From: Erythroxylum novogranatense
Lineage: Eukaryota; Streptophyta; Magnoliopsida; Malpighiales; Erythroxylaceae
Length of the DNA stretch: 64,000 nt
Assembly: GCA_029891385.1 (NCBI GenBank)
Contig: CM057225.1
Location: forward strand, 15,544,620 to 15,608,619
Direction: 5' to 3'
In this document: piece by piece, positions 1 through 12,021 of the stretch
Position numbering within the stretch: the stretch's first letter is position 1
How the letters are laid out: every line of letters begins with the position of its first letter
Notes under the pieces: model-generated
Database searches by the model: none
What the model was told of the DNA's origin: nothing
Seen by the model: the letters and a program-made list of their open reading frames with translations, nothing else
Program-made: the position numbers and the translations under genes

Positions 1-1161
1 ATTGGTAAATTCCCTTCTCATCAAATTTAAAACCCATGCACGATTATAAATAAATTTTGTCACCTTTTTTGCCTTCTGCATGGTCTCATCAAAAACAAGA
101 AAATACCTAGGATTTCCTATATCCTCCAGTATTAAGTCAATGCAATGTGCAACACAAGGAGTCCAAAAGAATGAATTATAGGTTCTCTGCAACCTCATCC
201 CTGCCGCTTTATAAGCGGAATCATTGTCAGTAATAAACTGAACAATGTTTTCTACCCCTACTTCATTCACAACTTCATCAAATATCTGAAACAAATTATC
301 AGCATTTCTAATCATGCCAGATGCATCAATCGATTTTAAAAACATAGAGCCATTAAAACAATAAACCAAAAAATTTATAATAGGCTCTTGTCTCCTATTC
401 GTCCAACCATCACACATAATTGAGCATCCATTAATACCCCAATTCACTCTTCTTTCAGCCAAATAAGCTCTCATTTCACACAAAGACAACTCAAAAGTTT
501 ACCTCTTAAGTCATCAACCGATGACCCTTTGTATCTTGGACCATAAAAGGCTATGGCATCTATCATAGGTTGACAATAATATGATTGAGAAGCATTAAAT
601 GACGAACCTGTATCATACCACCATCTAGCTACTGCCATATCAACATTGTGAGTCGCATCTCTTGTTTGCATTGCATCACTGAATTGAAGGTTGAGCTCCT
701 GAGTTGTTCGTGGTGCAAAGAAACTAGATGGCGCCTTCTTCTCTTCCTCATTTCAGATTCTGCGCAGATCCACGAGGTGAGATGGAACACTACCGGTACC
801 ACTACCACTACCACTTCCACCTTCAACATCTCCATAATCACCACTAAACCGGAAATGAACTTCCACTACCAATTTCAAGATTCAATCTTACCCTTCTATC
901 TTTCTCAAATTGATGTTCATCAAGCAATGTTTTCATCTGCCACTTCACATCATGAGTGACTTTTTTACAAGCTTCCACATCTCCTTTAACCCCAGCTAAA
1001 TGCCTTTTCAATCGGGTGATTCCTCCACCTTTCAAATGCTTGTTACAAAACAAGCAAATGGTATGATTCTTTTGGACCGGAACCGCACCAGCATGAGCCC
1101 AAGTTGGATCATTGTATCTTCCTAAACTAGATTGATCGGGAGTATTTGAACTTCCTTCCAT
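1..1161 (-). pseudogene. hAT transposase (BED finger + DUF659), frame-broken
   Basis: Reading minus from 1161, the first 105 codons hold a BED-type finger (CLFCNKHLKG, then TRLKRHLAG and a later Cys). After a frame break, 671-471 encodes a stretch containing GPRYKGSSVDDLRGKLL. A further shift near 471-490 leads into a long open stretch to base 1 with CDGWTNRRQEPIINFLV, QFITDNDSAYKAAG and TPCVAHCIDLILEDIG. These are the conserved plant hAT/DUF659 signatures, including the Asp in FITDN. Family role: cut-and-paste transposition in the nucleus. The frameshifts argue that this copy no longer makes transposase. The C-terminal dimerisation region is outside the window. Confidence 0.85.
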
Positions 1162-1202
1162 TTATCTGTACACAAAAATGAATAACACATAATTTCAGTA
1201 CA

Positions 1203-2390
1203 TAATGACAATTCAATTCAATTCAATCCAATCCAATTCAATTCAATCAAATTCAATTCAATCAAATACAATTCAATTCAATTCAATCCAATTCAATTCA
1301 ATCAAATACAATTCAATCCAATCCAATCCAATCCAATCCAATTCAATCCAATTCAATCAAATTCAATTCAATCAAATACAATTCAATCCAATCCAATCCA
1401 ATCCAATCCAATCCAATCCAATCCAATCCAATTCAATTCAATTCAATTCAATTCAATTCTAATTCCAATTCCAATTCAATCCAATCCAATTCAATTCAAT
1501 TCAATCCAATACAATTCAATTGCAATTCAATCAATCCATTCAAATTGAATTCAATTCAATTCAATCAAATGCCATCCAATTCAATTTAATTCAATTCCAA
1601 TTCAATCAATCCATTCAAATTCAAATTCAATTCAATTAAATCCAATCCAATCCAATCCAATCCAATTCAATCCAATCTAATCCAATCCAATCCAATTCAA
1701 TCCATACCAATCCAATCCAATTCCAATTCCAATTCCAATTCAAATCCAATTCCAATTCAATGCAATTCAATCAATACATTCAAATTCAATTCAATCAAAT
1801 GCTATCCAATCCATTTAAATTCAATTCAATTCAATTCAATCAAATGCAATCCAATCCATATCAATTCAATTCCAATTACAATTCAATTCCAATTCAATTA
1901 CAATCTAATTCAATTCCAATTCAATTCCAATTTCATTCCAATCCAATTCCATTCCAATTCCAATTCAATCCATTACATTCCAATTCAATTCAATTTATTT
2001 CAATTTAATTCAATTACAATTCCAATTTAATACAATTCTATTTCAATTTAAAACATACTCCAACAATTTGTAATTCCATTCTAATTCCAATTCAATTCAA
2101 TTCCAATTCATTCCTATTCAATTTCATTCAATTCCAATTCCAATTCCATTCATTCCATTTAATTCCAATTCCCATTCATTTCATTTAATTCCAATTCCAT
2201 TCAATTCTAATTCCATTCCATTCAATCCATTTCCATTTCCATTTCCATTCAACCAATTTTCAATCCAATTCTAATTCCCATTCAAAAATTAATCAACCAA
2301 TTTTTAATCCAATTCTAATTCCCATTCCAAAATTAATTTTCTATCAATTCAAATATCCAACTCCAATTTCCAATTACAATTTCTAATTCC
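1203..2390. repeat. Pentanucleotide satellite (CAATT/CAATC/CAATA)n
   Basis: About 1.2 kb is built from 5-bp units, mainly AATTC, AATCC and AATAC variants. It is very regular from 1205 to 1470 and increasingly degenerate towards 2390. Because 5 and 3 are co-prime, it is open in several frames and translates as a five-residue Asn-Ser-Ile-Gln-Phe/Ser pattern that I do not regard as protein coding. It lies between the BED exon and the terminus of the hAT element. Confidence 0.9.
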
Positions 2391-3354
2391 AAAATGCAAA
2401 AATCTAATTTTCAACTCCAATTTCCAAATCTAATTTTCAGTACAATTCCAAATTTTATTCCAATTTTAATTATAAGTTTACAACAGATTCTAATCAAATT
2501 TTATGCCAATTTTAATACCTTAAAATCTACTCAATTACAATCACCAATCAAAATTTTTTTTCCAACGCAACAATCAACAGGATTCATTCAATATTTCAAC
2601 ATCATCATCGGATCATCCACAAATCCAACATCTTTCTCAATCCAACATCATCTACGGATCTACCAACCAACACAAAAAACACAAGCAAATATTGTCCAAA
2701 AGCCAAGAAAAATTAAACACAACAATCGGTCATTTACAATCTGGGTCAATGTCGGATGCTCAGCAGGAGGGGACGGTGGGCCGTGGGGTGGATCTCAGCA
2801 GGCGGCGAGGGCTTCGAGCGTTGAAGACGGCGACGAGGGCTTTGGGAGGCGAGGGCTTCGGGCATTGAAGATGGCGACTTGGCGGTGTCGGGTGGGCGCC
2901 AGACGGTGGATCTCGAAAGTAGCAAGCAACGGCGGCAGCACGGTTTCAGGCGTTGAAGAAGACGACTCACGTCCACGACTCCACGACTCGAGACCAAGAC
3001 AGAGGTAAGAGAGGCGAGGGCAAGAGAGTGACGGCGATTTAGCAAGTACGGCGAGGGAGGCAGCGAGGGCGGTGGCTATGTGAGAGGAGAACGAGAAGAG
3101 AGAAATGTGAGAGTTGAGTTGAGAGGGAGAGCCAAGGTCGGGTGGGTTAGATTTTTAGGGTTTTTTTTCATTTATTGCAAAATGGTCCTTGAAGTTTAAT
3201 ATTTTTTGCAGATTGGTCCCGATATTTGAATGCCGGCGTCTTGGCCGGAAAAGGTCGGTACCGGCCTAATTCAAACCCGTACCAATATCGCCGTCTCGGT
3301 TCGAAATCGGCCGATGCGGAACTAATTCGCTCCATTGGTACCGGCGCTTCATTG
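2391..3354. other. Non-coding 5' region of the hAT element, partly GC-rich
   Basis: Degenerate AATTC-like sequence continues to about 2740. It is followed by a GC-rich patch (about 2755-3110) with GGCGAGGGCTTCG-like repeats and then a terminal portion rich in CCGGTACC-type words (3227-3345). Open frames at 2394-3008 and 2746-3045 have no recognisable domain and look incidental. The GC-rich patch could hold the transposase promoter or an untranslated exon; this is inference. Confidence 0.5.
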
Positions 3355-4523
3355 AGTGCGGCAGGATCGTCATTGCGGCGTATGTTTCGCTCGTCAAGGC
3401 GTGCGGATCGAGGATTGCTCACAAACCCATAAACACTCCCGAAATCCAGAAATTTCTAGATTCTCTGATATAAATCCACCCAAATCCATTCTAAACACTC
3501 CAAAACAACATTCTACACTTAACACAACTCATTCCTAACCTTAAATCCACCAAATAACCATTATTCCACAATTACCCAAATCAAAATCCACATTTTCCCT
3601 AAAACTTATCTCATCCGAAAATTTCTAAATCCTCAAACAATTTATACCTTAATTCCATACTTAAATCAAACTATGCAAAACACAAAGGTGTAGAAACTTA
3701 CTTGATTAAAGCTTTAAACCTTTGAGAATCACTCCAAATCTCCAACTTCCACCTCAATCACCACCCACGGCAACACCCAAAGCTAAGCATATCCTCATCA
3801 TCTTCAACACCAAACTAGATGATAGATTCAAGGGTGGAAGATGAAGCCAAGAGCAAGAAGAAAAATCAAGAAGAAGCAAGTCTAAGGAGAATCCACGATG
3901 ATGGAAGGAGGAAGAAGAACCAAATTTCTTTCAAAATATAAGAGAGCGTCGTGGAGCAAGATTTTCAAAGGAGAAAGGTTTATAAACCTAAGGACCTTAA
4001 GGCTTGTTTGGTAAATTCATTTGCCACAAGTCCAATCCGAACAACCTCAATCCAATCTAATTCTAATGTCTCCCGAATTCCAATGGTTCCGATCCTAATT
4101 CCTCAAATCATAATTCGATTACCTCATATAAATTTTCAATCACATTCGGAACCGGAATCAAAATTAATCAGTCACTAAGCCATTTTTTCGGTTCGGACAT
4201 GTTACTCTAAAAATCCAGGAAAAATTCCTATAAATTCTCAAAATTAGAAAACATCTAATCACATACTCAAATTTTCTATTCTCAATTCCTAAATTCAATT
4301 TTATACTCCAATTCACTAAGCAAAGCACAGTTAACCTTAATCACAAAATCTCCAATTTCACAGTCAAGTTGGAAATCTGTCATACATGCATATACATACA
4401 TATGCTTATGCAATTGCGAACATTTATCACTAATGTAGAGGCTATGAATGCATATGCAAAAATACGTATGCAAAATACGTATGAGATGAACTGTACCCAT
4501 CCCATCGGTGACGGAATGTTACA
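3355..4523 (-). repeat. 3' LTR of the gypsy element, truncated by hAT insertion
   Basis: From 4523 downwards this is nearly collinear with 12021 to about 10840, for example the shared block at 3541-4180 versus 11041-11680. It ends at the hAT terminus at 3354. The U5-side half of the LTR is missing here and should lie beyond the hAT copy to the left of the window. Confidence 0.85.
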
Positions 4524-4540
4524 ATTCTCCCCTCCTAATA
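4524..4540 (-). other. Polypurine tract of the gypsy element
   Basis: Minus strand reads AGGAGGGGAGAAT immediately before the TGTAACA start of the 3' LTR. This is the position and composition expected for the primer of plus-strand DNA synthesis. Confidence 0.75.
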
Positions 4541-6000
4541 AAAATTTTGTCTCGAAATTTTCTTACCTGACTGATCGAACAAGTGAGGATACTGTCTCCT
4601 CATGTGCTCCTCAGTCTCCCAAGTCGCCTCCTCTGATGAGTGGTTCTTCCAAAGGACTTTCACCAATGGAATCACCCTGCTCCGCAATTGCTTGACCCGC
4701 GATACAATAATCTGCACCAGCTCCTCAACATAACTCAAATCACTAGCTATCTCAATCTCTTGAGCCAGAATCACATGAGTCGGGTCTGATCGATATCTCC
4801 GGAGCATGCTCACATGATACACATCGTGCAACTGGGACATCTCACTCGGCAAAGCTAATCTGTAGGCCAACGGTCCAATCCTCTCAGCAATCTCATACGG
4901 ACTGATTTACCGAGGACTCAACTTGCCCTTACGGCCAAATCTGAGAACTCCTCTCCACGGAGATACTCTGAGGAACACCCTATCACCTACAGCATACTCT
5001 ATCTCTCTCCGATGTTGATCCACATATCTCTTCTGTCTATCTTGAGCCGCCTTGATGCGTCTCCGAATCAGCTGTACCTTATCCACAGTGTCCTGGATCA
5101 ACTCGGGATCCTCTAACATCCTCATACCCTCTTCATCCCAATAAAGAGGGGATCTGCACTGTCGTCCATATAACGCCTCATACGATGCCATACCAATGCT
5201 ACTCTGGTACTGATTATTATAAGCAAACTCTACCAGAGGTAAATACTGATCCCATGCACCTCGGAACTCCAATACACAGGCTCTCAACATATCCTCAATA
5301 GTCTGAATAGTCCTCTCACACTGTCCATCTATCTGAGGATGAAACGATGTGCTGAAGTTCAATCTCGTACCCATAGTCGACTGCAAACTCCTCCAGAACC
5401 TCGAAGTAAACCTGAGATCCCTATCTGACACTATCGATACTGGGACCCCGTGCAGTCGAACTATCTCTGCCACATACTTCTGGGCTAACTGATCGAGGGT
5501 ATTGCTCTCCCTCACTGGCAAGAAGTGAGCCGATTTAGTCAACCGGTCCACTATGACCTAGATAGCATCACACTGTCTCGGAGTTTTAGGCAACCCCATA
5601 ATAAAATCCATCGTAATTTGCTCCCATTTCTACTCCGGAATGGGCAACGAATGCAATCTCCCAACTGGGGCCTGGTGCTCAGCCTTAACCTGCTGGCACG
5701 TCAGATACCGAGAAACATACTCCGCCACCTACCTCTTCATACCTGGCCACCAGAAATGCAACTTAAGAGTGCGATACATCTTGGTGACACCAGGATGCAT
5801 GACATAAGCAGCCAAATGAGCCTCCTCTAGAATCTTCTGCCTCAGATCATCTACATTTGGAACACATAACCTCTGGCCCATCCAAAGAGTACCATCTCTC
5901 AGCTCAAACTCAGACAGCCATCCAGATCTGACCCTATCAATCAATCTCACCATCACTGGATCCCGATCCTGCACTCTCCTAATCCGATCATGCAACACCG
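4535..6000 (-). pseudogene. Gypsy integrase with chromodomain-like C-terminus
   Basis: Read on minus. The zinc-binding N-terminus contains the two histidines ([14 protein letters not shown]), but its CxxC pair is damaged (YLTCQ where CLTCQ is usual). In-frame stops fall at 5729-5731 and at two further points before the catalytic core. The core retains its acidic residues: Asp in MDRLTKSAHFLP, Asp in SDRDLRFTS and Glu in IQTIEDML. Then come the VEFAYNN and EALYGR signatures, a break near 4907, and a tail (4870-4535) with DVYHVSMLRRY and VLWKNHSSEEATWETEE, which is the chromodomain-like end of chromoviruses. Role in the family: insertion of element DNA into chromosomes. This copy is disrupted. 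Confidence 0.85.
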
Positions 6001-7503
6001 GCCTAAGCCTCAAAGTCGCAATCAGAGCTCCATCCTGACTCAAATCCATCTGCACATTAAGACCTCTCAACTGAACCAAGCACGGCAACCTCGAAACCTG
6101 AATCTGAGCTACACTACCATGCGATCTCCTACTCAATGCGTCAGCCACCACATTGGCCTTCCCGGGGTGGTACTCGATAGTGCAGTCGTAATCCTTAAGC
6201 AACTCTAACCATCTCCTCTGTCTCAGATTCAGCTCCCGCTGACTCAACAAGTACCTCAAGCTCTTATGATCGGTGAAGATCTGGAACGTCTCCCATACAA
6301 ATAATGTCTCCAGATCTTCAAAGCAAACACTGGCTAACCGCTAACTCCAAGTCATGCACGGGATAATTAATCTCATGTGCTCTCAACTATCTCGAGGCAT
6401 ACGCTATAACTCTCCCATGCTGCATCAGCACACAGCCTAAACCCTGCTGCGAAGCATCATTGAAGACCTCGAAACCTCTTACTCCAGATGGCAGGGCTAA
6501 CACCGGCGCCGTAGTCAAACGATGTATCAACTCCTCAAAACTCCTCTGGCACTCATCTGTCCATCTGAAGGCCACACTCTTCCTCAGAAGTTTCGTCAAA
6601 GGGGCTGAGATCACAGAAAACCTCTTGACAAACCTCCGGTAATATCCTGCTAGACCGAGGAAACTTCTCAACTCTGACACATTTCTCAGAATCTCCCAAC
6701 TTCTCACTGCCTCAATCTTGTGAGGATCCACCCGGATACCCTCACCAGACACGATATGGCCTAGAAACACCACCTCATCCAGCCAAAATTCACACTTAGT
6801 GAATTTGGCATACAACCGCCTATCCCTCATAACCTGCAGCACTATCCTCAGGTGCTCGCGATATCTCCCCTACTACCTCGAGTATACCAAAATATCATTG
6901 ATAAACCTGATAACAAATCGATCCAGTAGGACTGAAAGACTCTATTCATCAAAGCCATGAAGGCTGCCGGGGCATTAGTCAACCCGAACGGCATCACTAA
7001 GAACTCGAAATGCCCATACCTGCACCTGAAAGCACTCTTAAGCACATCGACCTCTGCGATCCTCAACTGATAGTATCCGGATCTCAAATCTAACTTGGTA
7101 AACACAGAGCTCCTCAGAATCGATCAAAAGATCATCGATCCTAGGCGGTGGGTACTTATTCTTAATCAGAACCCGATTCAGCTGCCTATAATCGATGCAC
7201 AGCCTCATAGTCCCGTCCTTCTTCTTCACAAACAACACCGGAGCTCCCACGATGAAACACTCGGCTCGATGAACCCCTTATCCAACAATTCTGCTGGTGA
7301 GCCTTGCTCCCTCGGTTCCACGGTGCCATCCTATACGGAGGTATCGATATAGGAGCGGTACCTGAAACGAGGTCTATCTCAAACTCTGTCTCCCGATCCG
7401 GCGGCAAACCCGGTAACTCCTCGGAAAACACATCTGGAAATTCCCTGATCACGGGAACCTCCTGCAAAATCTGTTGCACTCTGGAATCCACTACATGCGC
7501 CAA
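5990..7503 (-). pseudogene. Gypsy reverse transcriptase-RNase H, inactivated
   Basis: On minus, 7503-7186 begins the RT (FPDVFSEELPGLPPDRE) and is frame-broken after ISIPPYRMAP. 7250-7038 holds [19 protein letters not shown], and 7105-6848 holds [13 protein letters not shown] and [14 protein letters not shown]. The catalytic box near 6891-6905 reads [10 protein letters not shown], so the first Asp of the expected FxDD is Asn. The thumb and RNase H (6842-6387) include [23 protein letters not shown] and [13 protein letters not shown]. After another break, 6259-6100 has the RNase H end and [16 protein letters not shown]. The damage to the catalytic box and at least three frame breaks indicate a dead enzyme. 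Confidence 0.88.
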
Positions 7504-7571
7504 ATAGGCCTCACAACCCCTCGCATCAACCTCAGAGAACTCATAAACGAGATCATCCTGGCTGGCACTGC

Positions 7572-7985
7572 CTAACTAACACCTCGAAAAATAGCCCTCG
7601 GCTGACCAGGAGACTCTAACACGACCTCCTTGGTATAACAATCCATGATAGCCTTATGGGCAGTGAGCCAGTCCATCCCCAAAATCAAATCTATCTCTCG
7701 AAGGGGCAACACAATCAGGTCTGCACTCAACTCCGACTGATCAATCATGATCGGACACCTCTTGCAGACCTCTCCCAGAACTGTAGTACTACCTAGAGGT
7801 GTACTCACCTCTAGCCCACACTGCAACATCTCCCTATCCACATGCAATCTACATGTCACATGCGGTGCGATAAAAAAATGCGTGGACCCTGGATCTATTA
7901 ATGCATAAACCTCAAAGCCAGAGATCAGAAGCAAACACAGAACCACATCAGAGAATTGGGCCTCACCCTAGTCATGGCATAGACC
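7572..7985 (-). pseudogene. Gypsy aspartic protease domain
   Basis: Minus-strand open stretch of 124 codons contains the active-site motif ALIDPGSTHFFI (the DPGS form is common in plant gypsy elements) and the downstream ILGMDWLTAHKAIMDC. It would release the mature Gag-Pol proteins. The segment itself is open, but it is separated by stops from gag above and RT below, so it is part of a broken polyprotein. Confidence 0.8.
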
Positions 7986-8099
7986 AGCACTGGGACTGTG
8001 GATCGCTCGACTCTCGGATCCACAAAGGAATCTCGGCTCTACCTCGGCCCCTGAATCCAGGTCCACCACCGCGGCTCTGCTACACTGTCGTGCTACTAC

Positions 8100-9186
8100 C
8101 GGCTCTCCCACTCGAAGCAGACTGAGCTCCCAAAATCTTTGGACAGTGCCGGATCTGATGCTCCATAGAGCTACATCTCAAACAAGCTCCATTAAACCTC
8201 CAACACTCTCCACTATGCCTCCTCTCACAAAACTCACACAACGAAGAAGCTGGCCAGAACTTCTACCACTGCCACTACTACTACCAGATCGCCAAATCTC
8301 CCCTTCAGCAGAACCAGACTGCCTGGGACCTCCCGAAAATCTGAACCTACCTCGCGCGTCGCTAAAACTCCTACAGAGCCGCCTCGATTCTCACTAGATC
8401 TCTTGCTCCTAGATCCGGTCCGACCCGACCCGCCTCGAGAGTTTTCGATCCTCCACTTGTTGCTCTCGGCTCCAAAGGTGCCCTAGATCCCCGTCCCCTC
8501 AACCCGACTGCCAAGAGTTGCTCAATCCTCATGTTGCTCTCGGCTCCTGATAGACATACTCCGTGTCAGCGGGGTAAGGTGCCCATATCGAGATCCATGG
8601 TGGGCTAACTAAGCGTATGCAATCTCCATTAAGCCCTCCCTCAAATCTCCGGCACCTATCTGCCTCAGAGGAAATCAAAACAGAAGCATATGCCGACAGC
8701 TCATTGAACCTGACCTCATAATCGGCCACTGCCATGGACCCCTGTTTCAAATCTAAGAACTCCTGCATCTTCATCTCCATATATACCTTGGGCATATAAT
8801 TATCCCGAAAAGCTCTTAGAAAATCTGCCAAAGTCAAAACACAAGGTCTGGTGGAACTATCCGGGACAGTCTTCCACCACTGATAAGCTAAACCTGAAGC
8901 AACGAGACAGCATAATCAAAACGCTCATCGGGGTCACAGTCCATCTGATCTAGGACTCTCTCAGTCCTCTCTAACCATCCTCGGCCTCAGGTCTCAGGCT
9001 GCCATAGAAATCCACAGTTCCCTGCTTACGCAGACGATCATACCTCCTCTCCCGTCTCATGGGAACTATAGGAGGCTGCTCCTCATACAAAGGCACAGAA
9101 GACTCCCTACTCGCTCCGACTGATCCTTGGTCAGCTGAGTGATCTACCTGATCACCAAAGACGGATGACCTACAACAAAACCGCAA
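8100..9186 (-). pseudogene. Gypsy gag with CCHC zinc knuckle, frame-broken
   Basis: Minus strand: 9186-8971 is an N-terminal stretch ending in DFYGSLRPEAEDG. A frameshift then separates it from the retrotransposon gag core (8837-8529: LADFLRAFRDNYMP, MEMKMQEFLDLKQGSM, VADYEVRFNELSAYA). Further down, around 8230-8130, is a CCHC knuckle CLRCSSMEHQIRHCP preceded by CEFCERRHSGEC. Gag forms the virus-like particle and binds element RNA. Several frame changes separate the parts. Confidence 0.8.
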
Positions 9187-9259
9187 ACTTGATCAATTTA
9201 TGCTTTTCTTATAAGGATTCAAGCCTAAGACACTCTATGCCCAAAAGATGCCAAACCAT

Positions 9260-9271
9260 GCTCTGATACCA
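9260..9271 (-). other. Primer-binding site, initiator-Met tRNA type
   Basis: Minus strand reads TGGTATCAGAGC, the classic complement of the plant initiator tRNA-Met 3' end. It starts four bases after the LTR end at 9276. Confidence 0.92.
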
Positions 9272-9275
9272 CCAA

Positions 9276-12021
9276 TGTAGCGCCCCCTTACCGTAGAGTA
9301 TACACCGGGACGCCCGTAGGTCATACCGATACATACCTTACGATGAGGGTGCACTACGATACGATCAAATTATACACCTCATGGCATCAATATAATAAAG
9401 CAGTAAGATCACATTCACTAAATTTTAAAACCAAAAGACTTCACATTTCATTTCGTAGAAACCACAAGTACATAACTCTGTCATAATTACAACTGTACAG
9501 ATCCAAAAGAACTAACACAACTCCTAGATAGGTCATCCACAAAATATCCCAAAGATCCCAATGACCGACACATGGGCCATGCTCCTCTCGTCGGCACCTT
9601 GCGGCGAGAAAAAGTTTCACTATCTGGAGCTAGGAGTCACACTATCACTGTCCTGAAAAATAGTTGCAATTTTGGTGAGTTTGCGAACTCAATGAGTAAC
9701 CATCATCGATGGTTCACTCAATTCATGCATTACGCAAAATTGCGTACAAAACAACACAATATCATATTCAGAATCACAGTCATAAATTTACTCAACAATT
9801 ATCACACATTTGTCGTTAACCAATTGCAAACTCACAGCACAATCACATACTGAATGCATAATGATTTCCATTTCATTTTAGTGTTGGATCAAGGCGTCGA
9901 TATCCCATTTCTGGGCACATCACACATCACACAGAAATCGCGTTTTCGGGGGTAGGAGAGCCCTCTGGGTATGCACTACTGCCCACGCAAACTAGGGATA
10001 GGAGAGCCTTCCGGGTATGCACTATTTCCTTTTCACAATTTCATAATAGATGAGCATATAGCTCCGATCAGAATGTGCTCCAGTCATAACTATCAATTAC
10101 CGATTTCTATTCATGCCTAGCATGCATTCACAATTCATAATAACATACTCATGCGAAACACGTAATCATATGCACAGATAGATCACACAAGCAATTAACA
10201 CACCAGAGATTGAGGAACCAACTAGGTTACTCACCTCTAAACTTCCGAGCTACTACCGGGAAGTCTCTGCTGCGTCAGAGGATCGACGTTCCACTTGAGC
10301 CTCTATAAAATCAGAATATCCGAATATTACTAATTGTATCAATTTCAATAATCAGAAGTGCTGATGTCTCAAATGAATGTTGTACTATGCATGTTATGAT
10401 ATTTCCGACCCTAATACCGATTTATCTCAATTCCGCATTCTCACACTAATCCATAGCAATGTCTAATTCCATAAGTCAATTGGCTAAGTTCTATATCTTC
10501 CAAGGTCAAATTCCACTACATATGAATTTTCTTTAGATCGGAATCAAATTCACTATGCAATTGCCATCCGATTTCGAAAACCACCGAATTAAATTTCCGG
10601 AATCCCTATCTCCTAAATTAAAATTCGTAGTCTCTAAATCACAGTCAATTAATCACTCACCAATCATAATAATTAAACCTAAAAAATCATTTAAAACATA
10701 AAAGAATCACAATCGCAATCGGCCTAAAGAGGCGTCCTCGTCGCGACGAAACTCCCTCCTCTCGCATACGTCGCGGCGTGACGAGAGCAGATGCCATGGC
10801 GTGCTGGTTGACCCCGCATTGCGGTGTGCGAAGCGGGAGACCTTCATTGCGGCGTGCGTTCGCTCATTGGCGTCTGATCGAGATTGCTCGCCGCGACGTG
10901 TGACGAACACATCGCGGCGTGCAAACCCAGAAACACGCCCGAAACCCAGAAATTCCCAGATTCTCTTATATAAATCCACCCAAATCCATTCTAAACACTC
11001 CAAAACAACATTATACACTTAACACAACTCATTCCTAACCTTAAATCCACCAAATAACCATTATTCCACAATTACCCAAATCAAAATCCACATTTTCCCT
11101 AAAACCTATCTCATCCGAAAATTTCTAAATCCTCAAACAATTTATACCTTAATTCCATGCTTAAATCAAACTATGCAAAACACAAAGGAGTAGAAACTTA
11201 CTTGATTAAAGCTTTAAACCTTTGAGAATCACTCCAAATCTCCAACTTCCACCTCAATCACCACCCACGGCAACACCCAAAGCTAAGCATATCCTCATCA
11301 TCTTAAACACCAAACTAGATGATAGATTCAAGGGTGGAAGATGAAGCCAAGAGCAAGAAGAAAAATCAAGAAGAATTAAGTCTAAGGAGAATCCACGATG
11401 ATGGAAGGAGGAAGAAGAACCAAATTTCTTTCAAAATATAAGAGAGCATCGTGGAGCAAGATTTTCAAAGGAGAAAGGTTTATAAACCTAAGGACCTTAA
11501 GGCTTGTTTGGCAAATTCATTTGCCACAAGTCCAATCCGAACAACCTCAATCCAATCTAATTCTAATGTCTCCCGAATTCCAATGGTTCCTACCCTAATT
11601 CCTCAAATCATAATTCGATTACCTCATATAAATTTTCAATCACATTCGGAACCGGAATCAAAATTAATCAGTCACTAAGCCATTTTTCCGGTCCGGACCT
11701 GTTACTCTAAAATCCCGAAAAAATTCCTATAAATTCTCAAAATTAGAAAACATCTAATCACATACTCAAATTTTCTATTCTCAATTCCTAAATTCAATTT
11801 TATACTCCAATTCACTAAGCAAAGCACAGTTAACCTTAATCACAAAATCTCCAATTTCACAGTCAAGTCGAAATCTGTCATACATGCATGTACATACATA
11901 TGCTTATGCAATTGTGAACATTTATCACTAATGTAGAGGCTATGAATGCATATGCAAAAATAGGTATGCAAAATACGTATGAGATGAACTGTACCCATCC
12001 CATCGGTGACGAGATGTTACA
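9276..12021 (-). repeat. 5' LTR of the gypsy element (2746 bp)
   Basis: Bounded by TGTAACATCTCG at 12021 (minus strand) and CGCTACA at 9276, directly followed by the PBS. The part 10840-12021 aligns with the truncated 3' LTR. A GC-rich patch near 10730-10930 carries repeated TCGCGACG/TCGCGGCG words. A hairpin-forming segment AACCATC-ATC-GATGGTT lies near 9700. Open frames inside are incidental. Confidence 0.88.

Larger units (their letters stand above)
1..3354 (-). mobile_element. hAT-superfamily DNA transposon, 5' part, truncated by the window start
   Basis: On the minus strand this segment carries a BED zinc finger and a DUF659-type transposase core. The 5' terminus is placed at 3354: reading minus from there gives CAATGAAGCGCCGG, a CAxxG start like that of the hAT element at 26639. 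To the right of 3354 the sequence aligns with the gypsy LTR copy near 10830, so the element sits inside the gypsy 3' LTR. The adjacent octamer AGTGCGGC (3355-3362) is the predicted target-site duplication; its partner and the C-terminal dimerisation domain lie left of base 1. The 2.2 kb between the BED ORF and the terminus is non-coding. Confidence 0.75.
3355..12021 (-). mobile_element. Ty3/gypsy retrotransposon (chromovirus-like), minus strand
   Basis: Minus-strand order is 5' LTR (12021-9276), PBS (9271-9260), gag, protease, RT-RNase H, integrase with a chromodomain-like tail, polypurine tract, then a 3' LTR that is visible only from 4523 to 3355 before the hAT insertion interrupts it. LTR ends are TGTAACA...GCTACA. 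Stops and frameshifts break every domain, so the element is not autonomous. The pentamer outside the 5' LTR is ATTTC (12022-12026); its partner, beyond the missing rest of the 3' LTR, is outside the window. Confidence 0.9.

Noticed and set aside
1205..2008. Long open frames translating to Gln/Asn/Ser/Ile repeats
   Set aside because: They are the by-product of a 5-bp satellite that lacks stops in several frames; no protein features beyond the repeat.
2394..3045. 204-codon plus frame and 99-codon minus frame in the GC-rich patch
   Set aside because: No domain, overlapping on both strands, and the composition changes abruptly within the frame. Treated as non-coding transposon sequence.
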